DNA of 64,000 bases from contig JAGXSU010000058.1 in the NCBI GenBank assembly GCA_018333785.1, positions 23,923 to 87,922 on the forward strand. Reading direction: 5' to 3'. A model generated the notes under the pieces. That model saw only the letters and a list, made by a program, of their open reading frames with translations. It ran no database searches and was not told the DNA's origin. The stretch comes from Methylomicrobium sp. (GTDB lineage Bacteria > Pseudomonadota > Gammaproteobacteria > Methylococcales > Methylomonadaceae). This document shows, piece after piece, positions 18,328 to 26,823 of the stretch. Within the stretch, counting starts at the first letter, position 1; each line of letters starts with the position of its first letter. The translations under genes were made by a program, and so were the position numbers.

Positions 18328-18658
18328 TCAGGACTTATCGGCCAATTCCACAACCACATGACCTTCATCCAATAATTGCAGGGCTTGTGGAAAAACTTCG
18401 GTGAACAATGCTTGTAACCGCTGGTTAGTAGTATTACCGCTGGTGACCCAAAGTAATTGTGGTGGTGGTTGCTGACGTAGAACTAGTTCGACAAAATCAC
18501 TGTCCTTACTGATTAAAACGACACCCTCTTGTTGAGCGCGCTCGAAAATCTCTAGATCGTTGGCATCACGCAAACCCAGTTCCCGTTGGGCATACGCTTC
18601 AACTTTGAATGTCCAGCGCAGCCAATCGGCCAGATTGGGCGTCAACCCAAAAAATCAT
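18328..18658 (-). pseudogene. DUF5615 PIN-like toxin, apparently frameshifted near its start
   Basis: The long frame (TTG at 18645) gives LADWLRWTFKVEAYAQRELG, LRDANDLEIFERAQ, LISKDSDFVELV and LLWVTSGNTTNQRL, all typical of DUF5615 PIN-like toxins. The expected N-terminus, with its acidic residue, is found in another frame: an ATG at 18658 gives MIFWVDAQ and then shifts. That ATG overlaps the antitoxin stop by four bases (ATGA), as in intact pairs. An eight- or eleven-base deletion between copies of GACGCCCAA would explain the break. As it stands the conserved Asp is lost from the frame. Confidence 0.65.
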
Positions 18659-18882
18659 GCGACCAGTCGTTCAAGGTTGGCTCGTCGGGCTGCGTAAAGA
18701 AGGCAGGCCTGGATGTCAGCGAGTTCTAGGTCCGGGTAGTCGAGCAGAATTCTCTCACTACTAACGCCCTCTGCCAGCATGTGCAAGATATCACTGACCC
18801 GTATTCTCATGCCGCGAATACAAGGCTTGCCGCAGCATTGCAACGGGTTATGGGTGATTCGGCTCTCGACTTGCTCGTTCAT
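18655..18882 (-). CDS. DUF433 antitoxin
   Basis: A 75-residue DUF433 protein with a helix-turn-helix fold. The signature is present: RITHNPLQCCGKPCIRGMRI, then VSDILHMLAEGVSSERIL, DYPDLELADIQACLLYAA. These proteins bind DNA and neutralise a PIN-like DUF5615 partner, encoded just downstream. Its stop overlaps the partner's ATG by four bases. The antitoxin is intact while its toxin is broken, so it may persist as a relic or act as a stand-alone regulator. Confidence 0.88.
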   Translation of the reverse strand: MNEQVESRITHNPLQCCGKPCIRGMRIRVSDILHMLAEGVSSERILLDYPDLELADIQACLLYAARRANLERLVA

Positions 18883-19383
18883 AATGTGACATTTTCCGTG
18901 CTAAATTGACTTTATTTTAACTTCATCAGGCCAGAAAGTACTAACCGCGTACCCTGTATCTGGATTACAAGTCAAACCAAAATGTTGACAGGATCCCTAA
19001 ACTATTGAAAATGGATGGGATACTTGACGGTCGTCTCATGACCGGAATTGTGAATTCGCCATTGAAGCAAACCTATCTTGATAGCTGTGCTTCATATTTT
19101 TACTGCTTCTATAGCTCTGCGGGTAGGCCGTTTGTGCTCGCGTCAATCTGACAATCAGAAATGTGGCAGTCCAACCTTCCTCAATCCAATCTCGGAAGAA
19201 GCAGTTCCGCCTTAAGATAGAAGCCGCTTCGGTTTCCCACCCAGGAAAGTGGGGCTTTATTCTGTAAAAGTGGGGTTAAACAGTTTTTTTAGCGCAGAGC
19301 TGTTTTTAACGCCCGGAAGACTTGGGACGGTGTGATGAATGTGTTACAACAGGCTCATTATTTTCAATAAACAGCAAATAACC
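18883..19383. other. Non-coding stretch, about 500 bases
   Basis: No supported gene. A weak hairpin (CCCACCCAGGAAAGTGGGGC followed by TTTATT, about 19237-19262) could end a transcript. It marks the right edge of the accessory patch. Confidence 0.4.
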
Positions 19384-20406
19384 ATGTTTCAGCCGTTTAA
19401 AAGCCTTTTACCAACCCATTATTCTTATCGTATCCTGAATCGGAATAGTATCAGCGCTGTCTTTTTAGCGCTGCTTTTGTCTTCAGGTTGCGCGAAAACC
19501 GATAGTGAGCCTTTGCGCGCTGCTCTTGCCTCCACTCGATTTGTTGCCTATACACCTACGGATCTGAAAATTATTTATGGTCAGGTCAAGCCGGCCTCCA
19601 AAGATCAGATTACCCGTGATTTAACCGTGTTGCGTAATGATTTTCAGGGCTTGATTACCTATTCCTGCGCAGATGGTCTGGAGCACTTGCCGGCTATTGC
19701 GAAATCGCAGGGCTTTACCGCGATTATCCTCGGCATTTGGGATCCGATGTCCGAGGTGGAGCTAACGTGTGCCAAAAAACTGGTCAATGAATTTCCTGAT
19801 CTGATTGTCGGTATCTCGGTAGGCAATGAAAACTTGCTGGCCAAACGTTATGACTGGGATCAATTGAAACAGGCTATGCGTAAATTCCGCAGTGAATTGC
19901 CCGGCACGCCGGTTGCGACTTCGGAGCCGTTCTATTATTACTTGAATGATGAACCGGCTGATTTTATTGCCGAGCAGGACTTTCTTTTGCCCAGCATTCA
20001 CCCGCTTTTTCAGCCCTGGTTTGAACAAGGTAATACGGCATCCTGGGTGAATTTTGTCGTCGAGGTTATGAATTTACTGATCAAAAAATCCGATAAGCTT
20101 ATTTTGATCAAAGAAAGCGGCTTACCCAGTGGTCCTAAAGGCAGCCGCTTCAGTCCTGAGCAACAAGCCGGATTTTGGGTGGAACTCTATCAAAAAATGC
20201 CCCGTACACCGGGTTTGAATCTGGCGTATTTCGAAGGCTTTGATCATGCCTGGAAAGAGGAAAACGCCAAGGTCGATTTTAAAGGTGCACATCCTGAAGA
20301 GGGGTATTGGGGCTTTTATACTGAAGCCGGTCAGCCCAAGCCGGTGCTCAAAGCGCTCAGAAAGCTTTGGCAGAGCACTGCAAAAAGTCAGGAGGCGCCG
20401 CGTTAG
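19384..20406 (+). CDS. Lipoprotein with GH17-like glucanase/glucanosyl-transferase domain
   Basis: About 340 residues from ATG 19384. A lipobox (LALLLSSGC) predicts an outer-membrane or periplasmic lipoprotein. The domain follows the GH17 TIM-barrel plan: KIIYGQVKPASKDQITRDL, then ISVGNENLLAKR with the candidate acid/base Glu, and LILIKESGLPSG with the candidate nucleophile Glu. FTVEAGQPKP-like text near the end (GFYTEAGQPKPVLKAL) is the usual C-terminal strand. Family members act on beta-1,3-glucans. An alternative TTG/ATG at 19339 would add 15 residues before the lipobox, which would be unusual. It overlaps the convergent photolyase gene by four bases. A second GH17 protein lies at 33491-35197. 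Confidence 0.8.
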   Translation: MFQPFKSLLPTHYSYRILNRNSISAVFLALLLSSGCAKTDSEPLRAALASTRFVAYTPTDLKIIYGQVKPASKDQITRDLTVLRNDFQGLITYSCADGLEHLPAIAKSQGFTAIILGIWDPMSEVELTCAKKLVNEFPDLIVGISVGNENLLAKRYDWDQLKQAMRKFRSELPGTPVATSEPFYYYLNDEPADFIAEQDFLLPSIHPLFQPWFEQGNTASWVNFVVEVMNLLIKKSDKLILIKESGLPSGPKGSRFSPEQQAGFWVELYQKMPRTPGLNLAYFEGFDHAWKEENAKVDFKGAHPEEGYWGFYTEAGQPKPVLKALRKLWQSTAKSQEAPR

Positions 20407-21788
20407 TCCCTGTTTGTTTCGCTACAGTTTTTGAAAAGCTGTTTGGTGATTGTTGTTTCATAAGCGTGATCAATCATTGGCTTGGGATAAGTGCCGGACA
20501 GGTATTTTTTATCCCAGGCATGGATGATTTTGGCGGGTATGGATTTCAGTTCAGGAATCCAGCGGTAGATATAGCGGCAATCCGGGTCGAATTTTTGTTG
20601 TTGCAGCCAGGGATTGAAAATTCTGAAATAAGGCTGGGCGTCACAGCCGGTGGAGGCGGCCCACTGCCAATTGCCGTTATTGACACACGGGTCATAATCA
20701 ACCAGATGCTGGGCGAAATAGCGTTCACCCCACCGCCAGCTGATACGCAAGTCTTTGACCAGAAAGGATGCCGTAATCATCCTGACCCGGTTGTGCATGA
20801 ATCCGGTGTTGTTGAGTTCCCGCATCCCGGCATCGACAATCGGAAAGCCGGTTCTGCCTTCCGCCCACGCTTTAAACTGATCAAGATTGTTTTGCCAGGG
20901 TATCTGGTCAAATTTTGATACGAACGCATGGCCGAATACTTTAGGGTAGTGATGACCGATATGGGTAAAAAAATCACGCCAATATAACTGCCTAATCAGC
21001 GGATGCTCTTCCCCCAATTCGCTGCTGATTGCTTGATGCGCTTCTCTGACCGAACAGGTGCCAAATTTTAAATGAGCCGATAGCAGGCTGGTGCTCTGCA
21101 ATCCTGGATAATCCCGAGTTTCCTGATAGTTTTTTTGAGATGCCAGGTGCGTGAGGATTGACAGGGCCTCTTTTCTGCCGCCCGTTTGAGCCGGACTGGA
21201 AGATGTATCGATCAATGACTCGAATGAATAATGCGGTGGCTTTTCAACAAACTTTGAAAAACAGCCCTGAGCTAAAGCCTTGGGCGAGGGTACCGGGAAT
21301 CGACGGACGTTATTGTAGAAAGGTGTAAATACTTTATACGCGTCCCCATTCTGTTTAACCGCCTCTTCGGGTTCTGTCAGCAAGGCATCGGCCAAGGTAT
21401 GAAGATCAATACCGTTGTTTTGGCAAGTGGTGTAGAGCGTCTCATCCCGTTGACGGCTGAATGGAGAATAATCACGGTTTATAAAAACGGCATCGATGGC
21501 AGCGGTCTGAATCAGTGTTTCAACGATGCTCTGCGGCGAGCCATAAAAAAACGATAATCCGGCCTCTTTTTCACTGAATTGTGCTTGCAAGTCTTTAAGG
21601 CTTTGTAGCATAAATTGCAGGGCAGGCTTGCTTTGGTAAGGGTGAGGCTCAATTTGTGCAGGATCGAAGATAAAACAGGGCAGTACACACGCCGACTGTT
21701 GCAGTGCGGCGTTAAGAGCGGTATTGTCAACCAGTCTTAAATCGCGGCGGAATATAAAAAGCGAATGGCGGTAACGGGTTATTGTCAT
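20403..21788 (-). CDS. phrB: Deoxyribodipyrimidine photolyase
   Basis: A 461-residue CPD photolyase that repairs UV-induced pyrimidine dimers with blue light. The N-terminal antenna (MTHF) domain begins SLFIFRRDLRLVDNTALNAA. The FAD domain shows LSAHLKFGTCSVREAH, LYWRDFFTHIGHHYPKVFG, AWAEGRTGFPIVDAGMREL, MHNRVRMITASFLVKDL, WGERYFAQHLVDYDP, and NNGNWQWAASTGCDAQPYFR, then RIFNPWLQQQKFDPD. All usual FAD-binding stretches are intact. Downstream of it only the convergent GH17 gene is found. CIA30, NDH-2-like and MsrQ-like genes lie on the far side, on the other strand. Confidence 0.96.
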   Translation of the reverse strand: MTITRYRHSLFIFRRDLRLVDNTALNAALQQSACVLPCFIFDPAQIEPHPYQSKPALQFMLQSLKDLQAQFSEKEAGLSFFYGSPQSIVETLIQTAAIDAVFINRDYSPFSRQRDETLYTTCQNNGIDLHTLADALLTEPEEAVKQNGDAYKVFTPFYNNVRRFPVPSPKALAQGCFSKFVEKPPHYSFESLIDTSSSPAQTGGRKEALSILTHLASQKNYQETRDYPGLQSTSLLSAHLKFGTCSVREAHQAISSELGEEHPLIRQLYWRDFFTHIGHHYPKVFGHAFVSKFDQIPWQNNLDQFKAWAEGRTGFPIVDAGMRELNNTGFMHNRVRMITASFLVKDLRISWRWGERYFAQHLVDYDPCVNNGNWQWAASTGCDAQPYFRIFNPWLQQQKFDPDCRYIYRWIPELKSIPAKIIHAWDKKYLSGTYPKPMIDHAYETTITKQLFKNCSETNRD

Positions 21789-21947
21789 AATCGAAAAGTA
21801 GAAAGAGGAGAAGGCTCAGTTTATCGCTGTTTAAAGAACATAAGAACTTACTGCCGAAAATAGCGCCGTCAAGTCAGCTTTGATCCGGCGGGATTAAAAA
21901 ATAAAAGTTAAAACGCTGTAACTACTCGCCCGCTTTTAATTGAGGGC

Positions 21948-22038
21948 GTAGGTGCTTGATTTCAAAGGACGCGTGAATACGTCCCTGTAGCTCTCTGCAA
22001 CATCCCTGTTGCAGAAGCCTTTTCAATCAACCACCTAC
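21948..22038. repeat. Inverted-repeat element, about 90 bp
   Basis: GTAGGTGCTTGATT at 21948-21961 pairs with AATCAACCACCTAC at 22025-22038 with one mismatch. A second hairpin (CTGCAACATCCCTGTTGCAG) lies inside at about 21995-22014, and ACGCGTGAATACGTCC at about 21969. It is non-coding and falls in the gap between the photolyase and CIA30 genes. Confidence 0.65.
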
Positions 22039-22130
22039 ACCCAAAAAAATTGGAGGGGGGTGAGCAGATACAAGACGCAAATGACTACCTGTTTTTCTTC
22101 CTTCTCCGGCTTGTTCACAGGAAAAATAGG

Positions 22131-22619
22131 ATGTTATTGAATTTCAATGATGCTGATGAAAAATACTTTTGGCTGACGATCAATGACGATGTCATGGGCG
22201 GTGTGTCAAAAGGTCGGATAGAGCTTTTGCAAAGCCAGATGCTTTTGTTCAGAGGTTATTTGTCTCTGGATCATAATGGCGGTTTTGTTTCGGTACGCAG
22301 GCAGTTGACTCATGCCGCTTTGGCGGGTTACAGCGGGATTATGCTGCGTGTCAAAGGCGACGGCCGGGCTTATCAATTACGCGTGAGAACGGATGATCAG
22401 TATGACGGTATCGCCTATCGTTCCGTGTTTTCAACCTATGCGAATCAATGGTCAACGCTGACTCAACCCTTCTCGCTGTTTCGAGCCAGCTTCAGGGGGC
22501 GTATTCTGCCAACTGCTCCGGTTTTGGACCCGGCGCAAATCAGGCAGCTGGGTTTTTTGCTGGCCGATAAAAAACAGGGTTTTTTTCATCTTGAGGTCGC
22601 CTGGATACAATCTTATTGA
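22131..22619 (+). CDS. CIA30-family protein
   Basis: A 162-residue protein from ATG 22131, preceded by AGGAAAAATAGG. NDDVMGGVSKGRIEL near the start is the CIA30 signature. RGYLSLDHNGGFVSVRRQ, LRVKGDGRAYQLRVRTDD and LGFLLADKKQGFFHLEV complete the galactose-binding-like beta sandwich. Mitochondrial CIA30 assists complex I assembly; bacterial homologues occur widely and their role is not settled. The TTG start at 22050 was rejected because the added 27 residues are not part of the fold. Upstream of an NDH-2-like gene, which may or may not be linked. Confidence 0.88.
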   Translation: MLLNFNDADEKYFWLTINDDVMGGVSKGRIELLQSQMLLFRGYLSLDHNGGFVSVRRQLTHAALAGYSGIMLRVKGDGRAYQLRVRTDDQYDGIAYRSVFSTYANQWSTLTQPFSLFRASFRGRILPTAPVLDPAQIRQLGFLLADKKQGFFHLEVAWIQSY

Positions 22620-22710
22620 GGCTCAGGAACCTTTCCTGCAACAAAAAGTATAAAGACTGAGTGAGCGGGTTTTTTAATGAGTTGCTTGCTGCCGAATTCC
22701 GGCAAAGCTT

Positions 22711-22758
22711 ACGCCTTCCCTTTTTGTATCATCAAACTGGGAATTGCTGGAGTTTACA
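22711..22758. repeat. Short dispersed repeat, TATCATCAAA type (copy 2)
   Basis: CTTCCCTTTTTGTATCATCA continues AACTGGGAATTGCTGGAG. It shares about 80 percent of 45 bases with 14585-14633. No ORF runs through it. Confidence 0.5.
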
Positions 22759-22828
22759 GCCTTTATCGAATGGCTCAGAATAATCGGATATACTCCCTGA
22801 TGATTATGGATACGGACTGACTCTGGCT

Positions 22829-23983
22829 ATGAAAAAAAATAAGGAACACATCGTTCAACCGCTTAAAGTCGTGATTCTGGGCGGCGGTTATGCGGGTTTA
22901 TCGGCATTGATCACTTTGCGTAAGCAGTCGCCGGATACCGTTATTACGCTGATTGATCCTCGTCCCCATCATCTGATTATCACGCGTTTACACGAAACGG
23001 TTCATCGTCCGCTGGATAGCATTCGCATTGCTTATTCCGAATTGGCAAAACGCTTTAATTTTGAGCATGTACAGCAATCACTGAGTATCAACGAGAGTCT
23101 GTTGCAGCATTGGCAGAATGAGCGAATCATTAAGCTGGAGTCAGGCGAGCTGCCTTTTGATTACCTGATCATTGCAGTGGGTGCGGCGAACTCCGGCACA
23201 GAAAATGATGATCCTGAAATTTTTGATTTGAACAAACTGACTCGGCAGTCTGCCGCACAGCGGTTGGAACAGTTTATTGCTGAACCTTCTGTTGAAAAGC
23301 CGGTTATCAACATTGTGGGGGCCGGACCCACGGGGATTCAGTTTGTATTTGAAATCGATCATATTTTGAAACAAGTGCATGCCGATTATCAGCTGAATAT
23401 AATCGATGGTCATGCCCGCTTATTGAAGGCTTTTCCTCGCGCGGTAGGCGACTATGTGCAAAAACGGCTGGTTGAAAAAAATATCAAATTGTTTAGCAAC
23501 GCTTTTTATTCAGGCATCCAAAGCGGTGCACTCATACTAAAAGACCGCCAAACTGATCAGCCGACTGAATTACCCAAAGGGCTGACTTTTTTGTTTTTAG
23601 GCAAAGCCCCTGACATAATGTTGCATGCCAACAGTTCCGGACAAGTGATATTGAACAAAGCGGTGTTGACGCGCATCTTTACGGCAGGCGATTGCTCTCA
23701 TTTTGATGAGATGGGAACAAACGGAATGACCTCGCAAGCGGCACTCAGAAAAGGCCGGTCTGTTGCTAAAAACTTGTTGTTACATGCCGGACTGATCCGG
23801 TTTTGCTTGCCTTACATGCATCAGGATATCGGCTATTTGCTGAGCTTAGGACCCGGCGATGCGGTCGGTTGGGTCGCGCGAAAAGCAACAATTATCAGCG
23901 GTCTTCCTGCCTATGTGGCAAAAGAAGGGATTGAATTGCAATATGACCTGTTGTTATCAGGAATTGACAGTTATCTGCCTTAA
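22829..23983 (+). CDS. FAD-dependent NAD(P)H oxidoreductase (NDH-2-like)
   Basis: A 384-residue two-dinucleotide-binding flavoprotein. The FAD motif is VVILGGGYAGLSALITLRKQ. The NADH-binding Rossmann motif is INIVGAGPTGIQFVFEI. The FAD-binding end is RIFTAGDCSHFDEMG, with a conserved AALRKGRSVAKN helix. This is the type II NADH:quinone oxidoreductase superfamily. It could also be a sulfide:quinone-oxidoreductase relative, but the paired Cys of SQR are absent. A membrane-associated C-terminal helix is not obvious (LSLGPGDAVGWVARKATI is mildly hydrophobic). It is 97 bases upstream of msrQ on the same strand. Confidence 0.85.
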   Translation: MKKNKEHIVQPLKVVILGGGYAGLSALITLRKQSPDTVITLIDPRPHHLIITRLHETVHRPLDSIRIAYSELAKRFNFEHVQQSLSINESLLQHWQNERIIKLESGELPFDYLIIAVGAANSGTENDDPEIFDLNKLTRQSAAQRLEQFIAEPSVEKPVINIVGAGPTGIQFVFEIDHILKQVHADYQLNIIDGHARLLKAFPRAVGDYVQKRLVEKNIKLFSNAFYSGIQSGALILKDRQTDQPTELPKGLTFLFLGKAPDIMLHANSSGQVILNKAVLTRIFTAGDCSHFDEMGTNGMTSQAALRKGRSVAKNLLLHAGLIRFCLPYMHQDIGYLLSLGPGDAVGWVARKATIISGLPAYVAKEGIELQYDLLLSGIDSYLP

Positions 23984-24080
23984 CAAGAGGCCATAGAGCG
24001 GTAAACTATTAAACAGTGAGTCTTGACGGCCGCAGGCTTAACGGCTGTTTTGTCAACCCATTGAAAGCGTGAAAGGGACG

Positions 24081-24692
24081 ATGAAAGTTTCAACTTTGAC
24101 AGTCAAGTGCATGGTTTTTGGCGTATGTGTGTCGCCTTTCATGGTGATGCTGTGGAATGCTTATAACAATACGCTGGGACCTAACCCTGTCGAAGCAATG
24201 ACGCATTTCAGCGGTTTATGGACGCTGCGTTTTTTGCTGATAACACTGACGCTGACCCCGATCAAAATGATCTATCCCAAGTCGGGGATTATCAAATACC
24301 GTCGGATGTTGGGCTTGTTCACTTTCTTTTATGCCACGCTCCACTTCCTGATTTTTTTGGCATTTGAACACGGCTTCAGTGTTCGTTATATCCTGGAAGA
24401 TATCCTGACCAGTCCTATCGTTGATGTGGGACTGCTCGCTTACATTCTGCTGATTCCTTTGGCGCTGACGTCAACCAACGAGATGATGCGCAAGCTGGGT
24501 AAAGCCTGGAAAAAAATGCACATTTCCGTTTATGTGATCGGGATGTTGAGTATTCTTCATTTTGCCTTGTCCGAAAAAGCGGATATCACTAACCCTCTTT
24601 TCTATGCTTCCATTCTTTTGATTCTATTAACCATCCGAGGCGTTGTGCGAAACCGGACGCAAAAAGGCCCCAAAAAAATCAATGACACCTGA
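24081..24692 (+). CDS. msrQ: MsrQ/YedZ-family haem-binding membrane protein
   Basis: About 203 residues with six predicted transmembrane helices (for example FGVCVSPFMVMLW, LFTFFYATLHFLIFLAFE, ISVYVIGMLSILHFALSE). The domain is ferric-reductase-like. His residues on helices (YATLHFLIF, KKMHISVYV, SILHFAL) are candidate haem ligands. MsrQ passes electrons from the quinone pool to the periplasmic methionine sulfoxide reductase MsrP. No msrP is next to this copy, which usually lies directly upstream. Start ATG 24081 is preferred to GTG 24069. The NDH-2-like gene upstream could supply quinol (inference). Confidence 0.85.
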   Translation: MKVSTLTVKCMVFGVCVSPFMVMLWNAYNNTLGPNPVEAMTHFSGLWTLRFLLITLTLTPIKMIYPKSGIIKYRRMLGLFTFFYATLHFLIFLAFEHGFSVRYILEDILTSPIVDVGLLAYILLIPLALTSTNEMMRKLGKAWKKMHISVYVIGMLSILHFALSEKADITNPLFYASILLILLTIRGVVRNRTQKGPKKINDT

Positions 24693-24915
24693 CTTTTTAC
24701 AAGAACTTACACACAAGTTCTTCAGCCCTAAACCGCCGAATTATTGCTTTCACCTCTGAAAACTTGCGATTCCATGATGCTTGGGTAGACTGAAAAGCCA
24801 GTTCAATGAGTGATCCTTTGATCGGCAATTACGATTTATTGGGATCTATTGGTCACAACGAAGATGTTGTGCCTGTTGATGGGTTTCATCAAGGTTTATC
24901 TTAGAGGAGGTGATT

Positions 24916-25608
24916 ATGCGCGGTTTAGTTCAGATATTTCGCTATCTGCCAGCGCTGTGCGGTATCTATGCCGGTCAGGTACTTGCCATTCAACCCGATG
25001 TTCACTTATCCCTTTCTGTCGTTAAGGTAATAGCCAGTACCCCGGCCGGAAAAAATCACATGGGCTCCGGGGTGATTATTGCGCCCAATAAAATCGCGAC
25101 AAACTGCCATGTTACCCGGGATGCTTCACGCATTTCTGTCACCAAATCCGGAGAAAGTTATAAGGTGATCAAGCAGGCTGCACTGCCTGAATATGATGTC
25201 TGTATTCTGGAGTCAACAGCGCTCCCTTTGCCGAATGCGTCGTTGGCTGACAAGGATTCTCTAACCATTGGCAGTGAAATCTATCTGTACGGATTTCCTT
25301 ATGCATTGGGTATGCGATCAATGCCGGGTTCCGTGGTTGCTCTTCACCGGCACGGCAAAGATCCAGTAATTGAAATAGATGCCGGATTTATGCAGGGTGC
25401 CAGCGGCGGTGGCATATTTAATGGGAAAGGTGAACTTGTGGGTTTAACGACTTTTATGGGGCGGGATGGTAAACAATTTCATTTTTATGCGATTCCGGCT
25501 GAATGGTTAGCCAAAGCCCTGCATGAGCCATTTATGCCTGTTCATGCGTTTCAGCAACTCAGTTTTTGGGAGAACGGCTCCTTTGTTCGGAACCAGAGTT
25601 CTGATTAG
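24916..25608 (+). CDS. Secreted trypsin-like serine protease (S1 family)
   Basis: About 230 residues, from ATG 24916 with AGAGGAGGTGATT directly upstream. A signal peptide (LVQIFRYLPALCGIYAGQVLA) leads to a chymotrypsin-fold protease. The catalytic triad is seen: His in KIATNCHVTRDAS, Asp in EYDVCILES, Ser in MQGASGGGIFNGKGELVGLTT. It lacks a PDZ domain, unlike DegP/DegS. Predicted to be periplasmic; substrate unknown. A strong rho-independent terminator follows. Confidence 0.9.
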   Translation: MRGLVQIFRYLPALCGIYAGQVLAIQPDVHLSLSVVKVIASTPAGKNHMGSGVIIAPNKIATNCHVTRDASRISVTKSGESYKVIKQAALPEYDVCILESTALPLPNASLADKDSLTIGSEIYLYGFPYALGMRSMPGSVVALHRHGKDPVIEIDAGFMQGASGGGIFNGKGELVGLTTFMGRDGKQFHFYAIPAEWLAKALHEPFMPVHAFQQLSFWENGSFVRNQSSD

Positions 25609-25644
25609 GGTTAACACAGGGCAAGTGAATAACTTCAGTTAATA

Positions 25645-25674
25645 AAAAAAGGCCGGTTAAACCGGCCTTTTGTA
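25645..25674 (+). terminator. Rho-independent terminator after the S1 protease
   Basis: GGCCGGTT and AACCGGCC form a perfect stem, with a loop of one or two bases, and TTTTGTATTTTTG follows. A-rich bases precede it, so it may act in both directions. Confidence 0.9.
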
Positions 25675-25698
25675 TTTTTGCGGGGTAATTACAAAATT

Positions 25699-26048
25699 GA
25701 AGTTTCCCAGTTTTTTAGGGGGGTCCACGCTTGTTAGAGAGCGTTGTTTGCACTAATAGTTACCGTCGTTCCGGCAGGGATTGCCGGACCAATCCGCTGG
25801 GAGCGGAATGGCACCCGCCCGAAGGGTGCCGGGCAGGACAGCCCGGCATGAGCCCAGAAGCCATGGATGGCGAGGACTGTAGCACGTCCTTGTGTCCTGG
25901 ATCCCGGCAATCCCTGCCGGGATGACGCCTCAGCCTTACGCGACAGTGCTTTATTTAATAGGTTTGCCACCGTTTATGCAGACGCTTTCGATAATTTCTG
26001 CAGCCCAAGCATAATGGCTGTCCGTTTTTGAAATTTTTGGGAAACTTC
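25699..26048. mobile_element. MITE-like element, copy 1 (350 bp)
   Basis: It is bounded by GAAGTTTCCCA (25699-25709) and TGGGAAACTTC (26038-26048). Inside are two REP palindromes (25769-25788, 25902-25922), a TTGTTAGAGAGCG motif, and the CCATGGATGG unit. It encodes no transposase. ORFs across it (25731-25925, 25734-25970) are shadows of the repeat. The same element, inverted, lies at 35391-35678. The flanks TTACAAAATT and TTACAAAAATT resemble target-site duplications. About 60 extra bases relative to copy 2 lie between the REPs. Confidence 0.8.
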
Positions 26049-26060
26049 AGTTACAAAAAT

Positions 26061-26501
26061 TTAGCGTATCAAATCAAATGTTTTTTCTAACGCTTTTGTC
26101 TTGGTTTTATCTTTTACGGCTTCTGTTGCCGCATCGGTTGATTTAGGCAGACTTTCAACTTGTCCTTTCAATTCTTCAGCTTTACCTGCGCCGCTTTCCA
26201 GTGATTTTATGCCTTCTTTGGCTTCTGTAGGCGCCAATTGCTCAAGGTTTTGCTGGGCAGCGTCTTTGACTTGTTCTGTAGCCTGCTCTTTTAGGACTTC
26301 AGGGGTGCTGCCAATACTGTCTTGCAGTGTTTTAGCTTTATCAAGAGTCTCAGTGGCTTGGGTTGCCTTGTTGACGGCTTCCGGTGCAGCAGATTTGGCG
26401 GCATCGGTGGCAAGTTGTTTAGCCGCATTATCAAACAAGCCCGCCATTGCAGAGCTTGAAGCTAACAAAAGTGAAGTGATCATTATTGCTTTGATTTGCA
26501 T
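26061..26501 (-). CDS. Periplasmic alanine-rich helical protein, unknown
   Basis: About 146 residues from ATG 26501, which has AGGAG at a good distance; the ATG two codons before would be too close. A signal peptide (MQIKAIMITSLLLASSSAMA) is followed by a low-complexity, Ala/Glu/Lys-rich amphipathic helix region (ATDAAKSAAPEAVNKATQA, then QATEQVKDAAQQNLEQL). No domain is recognised. The pattern is like small periplasmic coiled-coil or stress proteins. It stops 13 bases from the MITE-like element. Confidence 0.7.
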   Translation of the reverse strand: MQIKAIMITSLLLASSSAMAGLFDNAAKQLATDAAKSAAPEAVNKATQATETLDKAKTLQDSIGSTPEVLKEQATEQVKDAAQQNLEQLAPTEAKEGIKSLESGAGKAEELKGQVESLPKSTDAATEAVKDKTKTKALEKTFDLIR

Positions 26502-26823
26502 GGGCATCTCCTTGTGGAGTTGTAATGGGAGGCTAAAGTCTAGTCCGGCAAACCTGAATTTTATCTGAAGCGTTTAATCTTTACTGTTTTACTGCGGATA
26601 TATGAATTAATTATGAATTATATGCTCATAATATGGAAACAATAAATCTATATAAAGCGTTATTGTCAATGATATGTGTCTCATATATAGTTGAGTCGTG
26701 ATTTGGAGATGCCCTGATTTAAAATATCGGATGTTATGAAAGGCTAAACTTTCTATTTCACAAAAACCGAACGGCAACCTATAAAGGTTTTAAATTTTTT
26801 CAAATAACTTAGAGGATTTACTC
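26502..26823. other. AT-rich intergenic stretch between divergent small genes
   Basis: About 320 bases, rich in A and T near 26580-26700. It must hold the promoters of the two divergent small genes. No specific operator or promoter hexamer pair was fixed. Confidence 0.4.

Noticed and set aside
25734..25970. ORF across MITE-like copy 1, and the related ORFs 25731-25925 and 35408-35632
   Set aside because: They are read through inverted-repeat DNA; copies have different lengths and frames, so coding is not supported.
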